Of a stretch of DNA of 64,000 bases, positions 11,902 to 23,120 are shown in pieces (positions within the stretch are counted from its first letter, which is position 1; each line of letters begins with the position of its first letter). The stretch covers positions 36,610,440 to 36,674,439 of the forward strand of contig OX485807.1 in NCBI GenBank assembly GCA_950295325.1, given 5' to 3'. Below the pieces are notes generated by a model that was not told where the DNA came from, did no database searches, and worked only from the letters and a program-made list of their open reading frames with translations. The DNA comes from Polytrichum commune. Its lineage: Eukaryota > Streptophyta > Polytrichopsida > Polytrichales > Polytrichaceae. A program made the position numbers and the translations under genes.

Positions 11902-13305
11902 GCTGACAGCCGGATTGTGAAGCCTTCGATGTACCCACGCAACTGTTAATTGTATACCAAAATTCATTTTACTTCTGTGCACTGAATTTTCTGTCAGTTG
12001 AGCTTAGTTGGAACATTAATTACAGGAGCTCCGGACCTTTTCAGTCCAGGCATCTGTTACTTTCATCATGTCGAATATAGTATCATTCCAATAAGCTAAA
12101 CACATCCTAGTTAGAAAAAGCGTGAGGTTTCTGAAAGAGTACTGTAGTTTGGAGTCAGGGGCATGATTTGCAGGCTGACCAATATTGAAATTTGAGATCC
12201 TTAGTTCCACTTGCCAAGCAAGTTGTTGTTTCATTGTTTTGAGTGTGGAGAACACCAGTCCCTGTGAAAGGATGCTTTTAGCTCATCATTTGTACAACTT
12301 TCTGGAGGTGGTGTGGTGCAAAGTTTTTGGTCACCTCTACGAAAGCATCAGGGTGGCCTTGTCATCTTGGTTCCTGAAAGAGGTTATAGAGGATGAATTT
12401 AGACCATATGTAGATGGTTGGAACAAGCACGTGGCAGTCATGTTGTTTATCGTCACTAAATTATTTATGGCAATTACACCATAATTTCAGTAAGTATTTG
12501 GTTTGATTAGCTTAAAATCTGAGCTACATCACACCGTTGGAGTTGGGAAAAATCATGGGCTCCAAAACTTTATCACTTTCCCAGTACACCTAGTAGATTT
12601 AAGAGTCATTGAGGGAGATGAGCTCAAAAACCATTCAGTGGTTATAAATAGGTTTATTTCGTGTAAGCTGTTTGGTGCGTTTTTTTGTTCTCTAATCTCT
12701 ACCAATTAGATTTATACAACAAAACTCGTTGCATAAGCAAATCTACAATGAAGTATCAACAAAACTTGAGTTGCATGTTTGTTGATTCCTTAGTTGAATA
12801 TGTAGATCCTCCCAATTGTGTTCAATGTTAAGAGATTTTGAGGACTTAGGCCAATGTCTTTTAAACATGCATTTGTATGGTGTTGGTTCTTTGATCCTCA
12901 CTTAAGCACACACCAATCAAAACATATTAATTATGGTATGTATTCTTTGGCCTATTAAGAAAACTAAGAGATTAAAACTTGCATACCTAGGGCGGACTCT
13001 TTGAACACTTGAAACCCTAACATGCATAAAATAGCTCATGATGTTTTGAAGAAATTAGGCTAATGCACTTGAGTTCATCAAATTTCAATATTGTGTGAAA
13101 GACAAGATTCCTTTCCAACCCAAAGTGGTTACATAATTAATACCCCCCCCCCCAAAAGTGGAAAGTTTTGATATTGACAATTTGTCCCTTTCAACCAATA
13201 AGCTGCATTATTTTTGTCATAATTGGTGTTTGGATTTGAAGTGCATAGCTGCCCACTTTGAGCGAAATATAGGTGTCAAAATGAGGGTCATTGATGACAT
13301 TTTAG
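11902..13305. other. Intergenic region between E2 and HDAC, first half
   Basis: E2 3' UTR followed by AT-rich sequence. There is a 10-nt C run near 13142. No gene is supported; the open frames at 12185-12709 have no recognisable domain. Confidence 0.45.
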
Positions 13306-13540
13306 GTGCTTCTACTTTACCACATTTTGATCTCCCATGCCTTGATTACTTAATTGTGAGGTTGATTGATAACACCTGTTGACAATTTGTATCTACAAAT
13401 TTAATACATGGAGTTTAAATTTAGGTGCTTCTACCTTACCACATTTTGATCTCCCATGCCTTGATTGCTTAATTGTCAGGTTGTATCATAACACCCAATG
13501 ACAATTTGTACCTACAAATTTGCAACATGGAGTTTAAACA
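13306..13540. repeat. Two-copy tandem duplication of about 119 bp
   Basis: Copy 1 (13306-13424) and copy 2 (13425-13540) share GGTGCTTCTAC, TTACCACATTTTGATCTCCC, ATGCCTTGATT and ACATGGAGTTTAAA. Identity is high, so the duplication is probably recent. It is not associated with any gene. Confidence 0.8.
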
Positions 13541-13618
13541 TTTTAGTTGTTAAAAAAAAACCTTAAAGCATCCAAGGAAATCACACCTCTAAGCATGTTA
13601 TTGTGGCCCATTGTAATT

Positions 13619-13756
13619 ATGTCATACCACGATGATTTTGGTCAATGCAATTTTTATTGACCCACAACATTTATGAGCCAAGAATAAGGTACGATTCAAA
13701 CAAGGAATATGTATTGGATTTCTTACATGAACATGAAGTACCATGGGTTGATTCAT
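13619..13756. repeat. Dispersed repeat, copy 2 (partner 5380-5515)
   Basis: Same orientation and same block order as 5380-5515, including ATTGACCCACAACATTT. Unknown family. Confidence 0.6.
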
Positions 13757-13901
13757 CTGATTCAACATGTAACCAATTTACCCATTTCAAATGGGCATCC
13801 ATCACTAAGCTCATCAATAAGAACCATATTGATTAGTTGATAGAGGGGTTAAACTTAGACTCTTGCAAACCATTAATTCATACTAGAGTTATCCATATAG
13901 T

Positions 13902-14347
13902 TTCTCAAAGACTCGTGTTTTGATAGGGAGTTGTGCCCCACTTTTGACATTTTATATTATTTAAGGAGTGTTCAAGTGGTGTTAGAACCCCAATTTTGGT
14001 AAAGTGAATAGGAAGAGAGAAGAAACGCTGACTCCTAGTGGAATCAGCATGATTGAAATGCCCGTTCGACCCACCCTTGATATTATGCCCACTGGACATA
14101 ATATCAGTGGTGCAGGACTACTAACCCCTCTCGGGGTGGGCACTATCTGTGAATAGGAATATTTAGGTGCCTTGAACAAAAGTATGCCATGAAAATTCAT
14201 TTTAATCTAACCCTCTTTTTGAGAAAGTCAAACACCTCACCTTCATTTAACCAAAACTCGAGGTCCTTACACCACTTGAATGCTCCTCAAACATTATGGA
14301 ATGTCAAAAGTGGGCAAAACTCCATACCAAAACATGAGTTTGTGAGA
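13902..14347. mobile_element. TIR/foldback element with arms of about 100 bp
   Basis: The left arm (about 13902-14010) and the right arm (about 14240-14347, reverse complement) match along most of their length. Matching pairs are GGAGTTGTGCCCCACTTTTG with CAAAAGTGGGCAAAACTCC, and GTTCAAGTGGTGT with ACACCACTTGAATG. The middle contains a shorter palindrome around TTATGCCCACTGGACATAA. No clear target duplication was found, so the superfamily is unassigned. Confidence 0.65.
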
Positions 14348-14639
14348 TGCTTTTGAAATTAACTTATTCGCTTCGGTGAAATACCCAATATTACGTTTGG
14401 AAAATCCAAATAATAAGTGCTACTAAATACCATAGCAAACAAATACAATAAATTTCTTGTTAGTGTGGCCCAATTTTTTTATTTTACTTTATTTTTATTT
14501 TTAATTTTGTTTACTTTATGCTATCTTTAATGGAAGATGACTATTTTATATTGCATAAGGTGTTGGTCGGAAGTCTCCAAGCCAAGTGAAGAAAACCCGA
14601 GGTCTTTTGACCCACGTCTATTTCCACCCAAACTAAAAA

Positions 14640-14765
14640 ATTAGAATGGTCAACATTAATCATTTCCACATTTATTTCTGCACCGAACATACAATTAGAG
14701 TGGCCCAAGTTAATCATTTCCACACTAATTTCCCACCCACACTAGTGGAACTATTTTGTGTAGTT
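14640..14765. repeat. Repeat shared by the E2 and HDAC upstream regions, second copy
   Basis: Variants of GTGGCCCAAGTTAATCATTTCCAC repeat two or three times, ending in CCCACACTAGTGGAACTA. The end resembles 7090-7128 upstream of E2. Tentative. Confidence 0.4.
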
Positions 14766-14894
14766 GGAGCAATCAAGCCAATCACCGCTGCCCTAAGCTA
14801 AAACCCTCCCAAACTCTCCGCAGCAATAGCGAAACCGCAACAACACAACAACCCCTTCGCCGACTCACCCGCTCCATTGGCAACCCGGCCCGGC

Positions 14895-15210
14895 CTCTCT
14901 CCCCTTCTCTCTCCCGTCCCCTTTCCTTCCCCTTCCCTTCTCTTCCCTTTCTCCTCCTGCTATCGAACTCGCACAATCACTCTTCCTAAAACCTCCACAT
15001 GGTTTCGAAGACGCGGAGGCGTTATTTATTTTCGTTACTTTCTGCGGAGTTCCAGCATTGGCGGGAGCAAGATGAGATGATATGAGATGACTTAACATGG
15101 CAGGGGAACAGGGAGTTCAGGAAGAAAGCTTGAAGGAAGGTTGAGAGAGGGAAGAGATCAAAAGAGAGAGAGAGAGATTGAAAGCGAGAGAGAGAGAGAG
15201 AGAGCGAGGG
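14895..15210 (+). promoter_or_regulatory. Pyrimidine patch and GAGA tract in HDAC upstream region
   Basis: A nearly pure C/T stretch runs from about 14895 to 14960, followed by (GA)n tracts at about 15163-15177 and 15186-15205. These lie just before the ATG at 15229. Such pyrimidine patches and GA runs are common in plant core promoters and 5' UTRs. The transcription start cannot be placed from sequence alone. Confidence 0.45.
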
Positions 15211-15228
15211 AGGCAGTTTGAGGGAGAG

Positions 15229-18200
15229 ATGGATGTGGGGGGGAATTCGTTGGTATCGGGAGCGGATGCGAAGAAGCGCAGGGTAGCGTATTTCTACGAC
15301 AGTGATGTCGGGAACTACTACTACGGGCAAGGGCACCCGATGAAGCCACACCGCATCCGCATGGCGCACTCACTTTTGGTGCACTACGGGTTACACCAAC
15401 GCATGGAGGTTCTACGCCCTTACCCTGCACGCGATCGAGACCTATGTCGTTTCCACGCGGACGACTACGTGACGTTCTTGAAGGAAGTGACACCGGAGAC
15501 TCAGCATGACCAGATGCGTCAGCTCAAGCGCTTCAACGTCGGGGAGGATTGCCCTGTTTTTGATGGCTTGTATAATTTCTGCCAGACCTATGCGGGGGGG
15601 TCTGTTGGCGGTGCGGTGAAGCTTAACCATGGCCATAGTGACATTGCTATCAATTGGGCTGGGGGTTTGCACCATGCTAAGAAGTGTGAAGCTTCAGGGT
15701 TTTGCTATGTCAATGACATCGTGCTGGCTATTCTGGAGTTGCTTAAGTACCATCAGGTATGTGTGTTGGGGGAGCATGCCATGACCACTTTCCAAATTAG
15801 GGGATGGGAAAATATTGAGATGAGAAATCTGCTGAGAGGTTTTTATTTCTAGGTTTGTAGGGTTTTGCTATGTCAATCACATCGTGCTGGTGGTCATTCT
15901 GGACTTGCTTAAGTACCATCGGTATGTGTATGGGGAGAGCTTACTATCACTTTTTCCCAAATTAGGGGATGGGAAAAAGATTGTGCTCAAAAATGTGGTG
16001 AGAGGCTTTTCTTCCTAGGTTGATTGTTTCTCAGGGTTTTGCTATGTTGATGACATCTTTCTGGTCACTCTGGAGCTTCTCAAGTACCGTTAGGTGTCCA
16101 GGGCCTCTGCTCTCCCCTGTTTCCAAATGAGGGGACGGGAAAAAAATGTCCTGACGAAGAATGTGGTGAGAGGTTGTTCCTAGGTTAGGATGGGTTTAAG
16201 CCGCTTGTTTTGTGCCCATCTCTCTCTCTCGCTCTCTCTCTCACACACACTCTCTCTCACACATACACTCATATTCTGGCCCTTGGAGCCTTCTTAAACC
16301 CTTGTTGGGGGGTGGGGACCAGAATTAGCATGTGCTATATATTCTGTGTCTTTATGTGGGAATCCTTCTATGGGTTATTAGCATCTTGCTTGGACCACCT
16401 CACTTGTTAGTACTTTATCTCTCTCCTAGTAAGGCAGTTCATCGACAGTCAGGCGTTTTAGAAGTTTGGGGGACCTGAGCAGAAACACCGCCTGACTTTT
16501 GGCCTTTTAGACGCTGTGCTGTATTATTTCAGTCGGTTGAATTTTGCGTGGTTGCAACCTGCTTCTTAAAAGTCATCGTCTACCAACTGATAAGCTCCAC
16601 TTTGTGAGCATTGTTTTTTTCTACAATTTGTAAATTTCGAGGTCAGATTCCTGAGTGCAGATAACATGCAAGTAGTGAGTGAACCTTATTATGTTTTTTG
16701 GTGGGCTATTGACAATGTCGCAAGGGAAGGGAGCCGATGGCATTGGCAGTACCGTGCATGTTGTTAGTGTTGGTCCTTTAACGGATGGGAGCCCCGAAAC
16801 ATGTAGTTGGGATGAGCTTGACGAGTTTTTTTCTTGTAGTCTTGTTTTCTTCGTCCCTTTATCAGTTACGTAATACTAACAGAAATACACTTAAATAACA
16901 GTAAACTAACAGAATCCTAATATCCTTCTACTCCTCTTTTCCACCTTTTTGGTCTAAAATACGTGGAAGATTTTAAAACCTCGGGTAAGTCCTAGCCCTG
17001 TTTATTGTTATGCCGAGTCCAGGATATCTGTCTCACCTTACATACGGTTGACTTGCAACATCTTGGCTTGAAACTCTCTATCTTCCATTGAAAGTAATGT
17101 GTGTTTGCAGATGTAGTATAGACAAAATTTGGAAGACTTTGTACTCTGTAGTAGCTTGTGTGACAAGTGATTCCATAAATGTTCCATCAGACTGGGAGGC
17201 TTAGCAGATGATGTACTCTATACTTGATATGGAAGGGTTGAGTGCATCAATGCCCACATTGTTGAAAGAAAAATATAACACCAACACTGTGCATGCAGAG
17301 AGTTCTTTACATCGACATTGACATACACCATGGTGATGGTGTGGAGGAAGCATTCTATACCACTGACCGGGTCATGACCGTATCTTTCCATAAATTTGGG
17401 GACTACTTTCCAGGTACTGGGGATGTGCGGGATATTGGCTATGGGAAGGGCAAATACTACTCTCTCAATGTTCCATTGGATGATGGCATTGATGATGAGA
17501 GTTATCAGTCACTTTTCAAGCCTATTATGTCAAAGGTGATGGAGGTGTTCCAACCTGGAGCAGTGGTTCTTCAGTGCGGGGCCGACTCTTTATCCGGGGA
17601 TCGACTTGGTTGTTTCAACTTATCCGTAAAAGGCCATGCAGAGTGTGTCAAATATATGCGATCTTTCAATGTGCCATTGCTTCTTGTGGGTGGTGGTGGT
17701 TACACGATTCGAAATGTAGCGCGGTGTTGGTGCTATGAGGTAATGCATTCATTCTTTTAGTTTTAAACTTGGTAAAGGTGTGGAGCATATATGCAAATTT
17801 TAATGACTGCTCTGTCTCAAGATATTATAAAGACAAAGCGGGAAGTGCTCAGTTTGCTTGTCTGGTCTAAACCAACAATGTTGCTTGGTAGTTGCATGAT
17901 AGCGTGCAACATATCTTCCTTAAACCCTATACCCTGGTTGATGGGAGGTGATCTTTCTGTCTGGCACCTGCACTACATTGGGAATGAGCTAAGCTAATGC
18001 AGAGTGTTACTCAGGCAGTAGAGGTTTTATGAGCTAAGAACCTGTGTTGGTTTGGTGACTTTGATGATGATTATTTTTTGGAATATTATTAGGCTGAGAA
18101 ATTCCTTGATGCTTTTTCATCAAGCCAAAACTTGTTTATACTATAGTGCAAAACCTGCTTTTCGTTGGGAATGAGCTATACTAATGTGGAGTGTTCTTCA

Positions 18201-21200
18201 GGCAGTAGAGTTTCTATGACCTAAAAACCTGTGTTGATTTTGTGATTTCCATGGAAGAGTATTATTTGGGCTAAGAATTTCTTGATACTGTCTTATTAAA
18301 TGAAGACTTGTTCATATTATAGTGCACCTTCATGAGGATAGTTATGCATAGAAAACTGTGACATTGTGATAAGTGGTGCTATTTGTGACTGATCTTGTGG
18401 TATGTTGCATTACAGACTGCAGTGGCAGTGGGAGAAGAGCTAGATGACAAATTGCCTCATCATGAATACTATGAGTATTTTGGTCCAGATTACACCCTTC
18501 ATGTCGCTCCCAGTAACATGGCCAATCAAAATTCACGAAAGGAACTTGACAATTTGAGGTATATCCCCGTCTCTGGCTCTTGATTTGTTTGATCTATAAT
18601 TACACAATAGTGTTGTCAACATCTTGAGGGTGAGTGGTATCATTGTGCTGTTCTTTAAAGGGGGTTTTGACCATTTCGTCTTGTTCATTTCTGCAGGGCA
18701 AGGTTATTGGAAAACCTTTCAAAGTTGCAGCATGTTCCAAGTGTACCATTCTCTGAGCGACCACCAGATACAGAACTTCACGAAAATGTAAGTGCTGATA
18801 AGGGTTTGATTTCAAATGTTTTTGTCAAGGAGCCATATAGTCTGGTACTAGAGGGTGTTGTACAGAAGCCTTATGTGACTTTTGTGTGTGCAGGAAGATG
18901 AGGATTTGGAACTTCGTGACAAGGGGCGAGCATGGGATGGTGAACATTCTGACTCAGACTCTGAGGAGCATGAACAACGGCGCCGCAACCAGGGTATCCC
19001 TGTCAGTGAGCCCGCTTTTCCAAGGTCTTATTTATCATCCCTGCGCTAATGTATGGAACTAGAATGTCCTGGTGGCTGCTGATGAGGTCAATTACGTCTA
19101 TATGACATATTAAGGTAGATGCGCCTATGACGAACACCTATAGTCCCTTATCTAACCTGTGAAAATGTTCAGAACTCAATATTGGAGTAGCAATCACGTG
19201 AGAACCAGGTCGATAACAATTATTTAACATACTATAAGGTGGAAGCACCATTGACAGACACTTATAATTCCTTAACCTTGAAAATGGATCAGAATTTAAC
19301 TTTCGATAAGCAACTACCTTGTGAACAGGTACATTGCAACTATATTTCATTCTAAAGTAGAAGCACCTATGATGGAGACTTTGAGCACTATAGTTTCTTA
19401 TTTAACATGGTAAAATGATCAGATTGCAATTTTGGACTAGCAATCATGTGCAAGCACAACAACTTTGAGATCACATGAATTGGAGCATATCTATTCATGT
19501 AGAAATGTTCAAAGTCATGAAATCCCATTTGACCCCTACTAGGGCGGTGCAAGTTGGGATGGGGTTTGTGGTTGGGACACAGGTAGGTGGTATGATGCAA
19601 TTGCAACCACATAGAAATAGTAATGTGGGCCCAAGTTTTGCACAAAGTGATTATCTTCATCACACTCGCTTGTACTCAATGTTGACACTCAGCATCTTCC
19701 AATCTTGTAGATGTAATAATGTTGAGTTCACATATGCATGCAACTACTCAAAATCTTCAATGCTGTATGGAGTATTGATATATATTGCTAATGCTGGTTG
19801 TGCAAGTACAAATATTGGGTGAGCACGGGTTGTGCCTACAACATAATAAGTCAGTTGAATTTGTTAATTCACCCACCCACTATGCACTATCCACCCACAT
19901 ATTACCAGCCCACCATAAACTGGGGTTACATCCACTTAAAATAAGCAGTAAGCAATCCCATAATGGAAAATACTAAACTCCATACAGCTTGCTTAGATTT
20001 AGATTGCAGGCAATTGTGGTGGGTAGAAATGGCATCTCTTTCACACATGACAAATTTCATTAGGACAAAATAATTGTATGGGGCTGCCAACCCATGAAGG
20101 GGTGGTAGCTGTCTGTAAAATGACCAAAAATAGGTGTAAATATGGGTCACTTACAAAATGGGGCACTTCCACATAATGGCAGTTGTTTGTTTAAAATTGA
20201 CGAGGCTGTGATTTAGTCATATCTATTGATGTTGGGCAGTGTAAATTCATTTTTACCTTTCCACTGAACATGTATTAAATGAACCACAAACAACAACTTT
20301 GAATCTCTCATTGTTGAGTGGATTTCTGGTGCTAATATGTGGGTCAATGTGCAGGCGAACCCCACAACTGGCTCCAGCAAGGTTGAAACTGGAGGATGAT
20401 GCTGGTGAAGCTGCGTCCTCGGTCAGTGTCTTGTTACTTGTGTTTTGTACTATAGTTCTATACCAGTTTTTGATATCCAGTCTACATTATAAGGGTGGTT
20501 GCTAAGTATCTGTGTGCTTCATATTGGTGGATCCAGGATGAGGAGAATGAAATAGAAGATGAAGCTGTAAAAATGATTGAAGATGCAAAAGATACCGGGG
20601 AGGAGGTATGCATGCTTTCATGTACAATCCTAACGAATGTTTCATGCTAAAGATGGGTTTGCGATCCCATGTTGTTGGTCTTTGTTGCAGAATAGTAACA
20701 GCTCCAATTTCATATCGTTGGGAATAAATATGTTCAATTATTTACAAAAGTATTTTTCTGTTAACTATATGAGTACGATAACCAACATGAGGAGCTCAAC
20801 TATGTGTTATATAGCTTTTTCATTTGCAAGCTGCAAGTTGGGCGACATGTGTTGGGTATTATACATAACTGAAATGTGGAGGAATTGAGTCAACCAAGAG
20901 ATCAAGTTTTCATATCAATCTTTTGGTTTCTAGTACACCAATTGCAAGAGGATATGGCTATGATCATGACCAGTGTTGAACTGGTATCATTTTTATTAAA
21001 TAGCATTCGGGTATCTATAATGAGGTGTCACGTTTTTTGATACCAGTAGGTAATGGGAATTTGATGGAATTTTTGTTTTCGATACCATTCTGGTATATAC
21101 CATGCAAGGACCTTCACACTCAAGGATCTTCATACCTAGGTAAAACTGTACTACCGTAGGTTGATAATTGGCCCGGCACAGCTGTGCTGGATAATTATTT

Positions 21201-23120
21201 AAAGTGCCGAAAGTTCGGTTGGTACTTAAAAATAATAATTTCAAAAATTCTGACACTTTTCATAATTCAGGCTAGTTTACAAACATCCAATCAATAGGGA
21301 TAAGGTGTTCACATGATACATTACATTAACAGTACGTTTTTGTATATACGTCCTCCCTGTGAGGTGTCCACAATCCATGTGGAATACGTAAACTTTAGAG
21401 ACGAAGCCCCAGTAGTACTCTTGTATGTATTTGTCCGTATCTTTTGTATAACAACTTTAAATTGCACATTTTTTTGTTGAGGTGGTATTATGTTTGATTG
21501 TCGGAGTCTTCTTAGTTTAACGCAACTCCAAAAATAGTTTTCTTCTAGGCACAATCAAGCTCCAAAAATCTGTACATAACACATTTTCTCTTCAAAGCTC
21601 CTTACTTCTTGAAAATGCTTGCTGAAATTCGTTCATATCTTTTGCACAAAAATTTCAAAACACAAAGTTATTCTTGGATGTAGTTTCTCTAGTTGGACAC
21701 ATTTCTAAATATCCAAAAATTTATGAAGGACATAGACCAAGCTCTTAGTACATAGTTTTGTAATTTGATGAAAATTTTATGTTCTTTGTGATGACTAGTG
21801 ACGACTTGGAATATAATGCGAACCTGTCCTCTATGTAATTACCTACAGCGGGATTATATACACTACATCACTTTGTGTAGAATGAGATTTTACCATTTTG
21901 TGGCAAAATTTTAGGGTAAATTAAAGTAATTCCAGCAAATTGTGTCTATGATTTTCAGAATAATCCAACATCCATTTTTAGAATCATTTTGTGCAAGACC
22001 AGCTATCAACCTATGGTAGTATCTTTACATTTAGAATTATATTAACCCAAATGATGGCTTAGGTATACAAAGATTCTCTCACCTTGATATTTGATTGGTA
22101 TTGTAATTTTGATACCCACGGGTAGGTTCTTTGATACCATTGGTGTTGATTATTGATACCATGCAATCACCTATATATACCGGTCCAACATTGGTTATGA
22201 CCGTCCTCTTCATCATTGTGACATGTGCTGCATATGATTTCCATTTGTAACTGCTGGTGGATTCTGATTGACTAACATAATATCATTCCTGTTTTGCACA
22301 GCATGCTGAAATGGATGTGGATCAGTTAGCTGAGGCCGAAAATGAGGATGCTACGACAAAAATGGAGACAGTTGATACAACGAGGATGGAGATGAATGAA
22401 ACTCCTGTTTCTGCAGCCCCTACCACAGCAGCCACAATACCTACTACGACTACCGGAGTTTTGGGAAGAGAAAGCAATCTATCCTCCGCTGCCACATCAC
22501 CACTTCTTCAACCCCCTTCTTCATCAAGCATGGCAGCAGCAACTTCCAAACCTGCTCCACCGCAAGTAAGTCGAGCACCAGATCGGTTGTCAGTACCCCC
22601 TGCAACCGGAAACTCAAACCAAACTAGTTCTTCGTACACAGGAACACCTAACAACAGCAGCACTGGATTCTTGCCGAGACCACAAGTGCCCCCGCGGGGA
22701 GTACCAGGAGGATCAAACATGAACTGGCAGCAGCATCCCCCTGGAAATAATAATCATCTGAAGAGTGTTCCACAATTAAATCCTCCTCCTCCCAGCCAAC
22801 AACCCCAAGGCGGGATCCTTCAACTGGGAAGAGGAGGCCCTCCTGCAAATATTGGTGCAGGAGCACCAACCATATTAGGTTTGTCAACTGGTCCTGGGTT
22901 ATTGCCCCGGCCTTCTGGAGGTCCAATTTTACCAACTTCAGGGCGGTCGGGTTCTGCAGGGCCAGTGTATCCTGCAAGACCGGCAGCTGGGCCGTCTGTC
23001 CGGTTTCCCTCAACTGCCAATCCTGTAGCTAACTTGGGAGATGCAGCAGCCACGAGTCAAGGTCATTTGGACTTGTCAAATCGCAAAGTAGCATTACAAG
23101 GGGTGCCTCAGACTCCCTGA
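15229..23120 (+). CDS. HDA19: Class I RPD3-type histone deacetylase (HDA19-like) with long C-terminal extension
   Basis: Eight exons: 15229-15756, 17299-17739, 18416-18558, 18697-18787, 18894-19024, 20355-20421, 20537-20605, 22302-23120; about 762 aa. The zinc deacetylase core spans about residues 12-390. It shows [20 protein letters not shown] near the N-terminus, the His pair H148/H149 in [13 protein letters not shown], metal ligands D184 and H186 in [10 protein letters not shown]277 in SLSGDRLG and Y311 in [15 protein letters not shown] and ERPPDTE after the core fit the HDA19 clade. It removes acetyl groups from histone lysines in nuclear co-repressor complexes. The acidic linker (exons 5-7) leads to a 272-residue Pro/Ser/Thr/Gly-rich tail in exon 8; Arabidopsis HDA19 is about 500 aa in total. 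The exon 5 donor (AAG|GTCTTA) is weak but is the only one found that keeps frame into exon 6. The start is the ATG at 15229. Introns 1, 2 and 5 hold tandem duplications; intron 7 holds a transposon. Confidence 0.9.
15697..16195 (+). repeat. Three tandem copies of exon 1 3' end plus splice donor in HDAC intron 1
   Basis: Copy 1 is the real exon end and donor (15697-15856, donor at 15757). Copy 2 (about 15860-16020) and copy 3 (about 16034-16195) repeat GGTTTTGCTATGT, the coding end (..LLKYH..), the donor-like GGTATGTG or TAGGTGTC, and then downstream intron sequence CAAATTAGGGGATGGGAAAA. Copies 2 and 3 are preceded by GTAG or TCAG, so each looks like a small cryptic exon of about 60 nt. Copy 3 has a stop in the HDAC frame. 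Confidence 0.85.
16219..16272. repeat. CT/CA microsatellite in HDAC intron 1
   Basis: Runs of CTCTCT grade into CACACA and back (about 16219-16272). Simple repeat. Confidence 0.8.
17979..18330. repeat. Two-copy tandem duplication in HDAC intron 2
   Basis: Copy 1 (about 17979-18154) and copy 2 (about 18165-18330) share TTGGGAATGAGCTA, CAGGCAGTAGAG, AACCTGTGTTG, ACTTGTT and TATAGTGCA in the same order. The unit is about 186 bp and wholly intronic. Confidence 0.75.
19112..19490. repeat. Three-copy tandem repeat in HDAC intron 5
   Basis: Units of about 120-130 bp start near 19112, 19236 and 19354. Each contains variants of AAGGTAGAAGCACCTATGA, TATAGT(C/T)(C/T)CTTA, AAAATG(A/T)TCAGA and AGCAATCA(C/T)GTG. 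It is wholly intronic. Confidence 0.75.
20969..22195. mobile_element. Non-autonomous TIR DNA transposon in HDAC intron 7
   Basis: The left end ACCAGTGTTGAACTGGTAT and the right end ATACCGGTCCAACATTGGT are imperfect inverted repeats (about 16 of 19 positions). The flanks TATGATCATG and TATGACCGTC agree at 7 of 10 positions and may be a decayed target duplication. The 1.2-kb interior carries no recognisable transposase and is rich in GATACCA motifs. A related fragment lies at 4725-4836. Confidence 0.6.

Noticed and set aside
15178..15228. Upstream extension of the HDAC frame into the GA tract
   Set aside because: It starts with TTG and reads Arg-Glu repeats from the GA microsatellite; the ATG at 15229 fits the family.
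18994..19001. U12-type intron at HDAC exon 5 (GTATCC donor)
   Set aside because: No U12 branch-point sequence is seen before the acceptor at 20353 and the resulting phase leads to a stop.
22508..23053. Minus-strand open frames over HDAC exon 8
   Set aside because: Shadows of a Pro/Gly-rich plus-strand exon that is joined in frame to the HDAC core.
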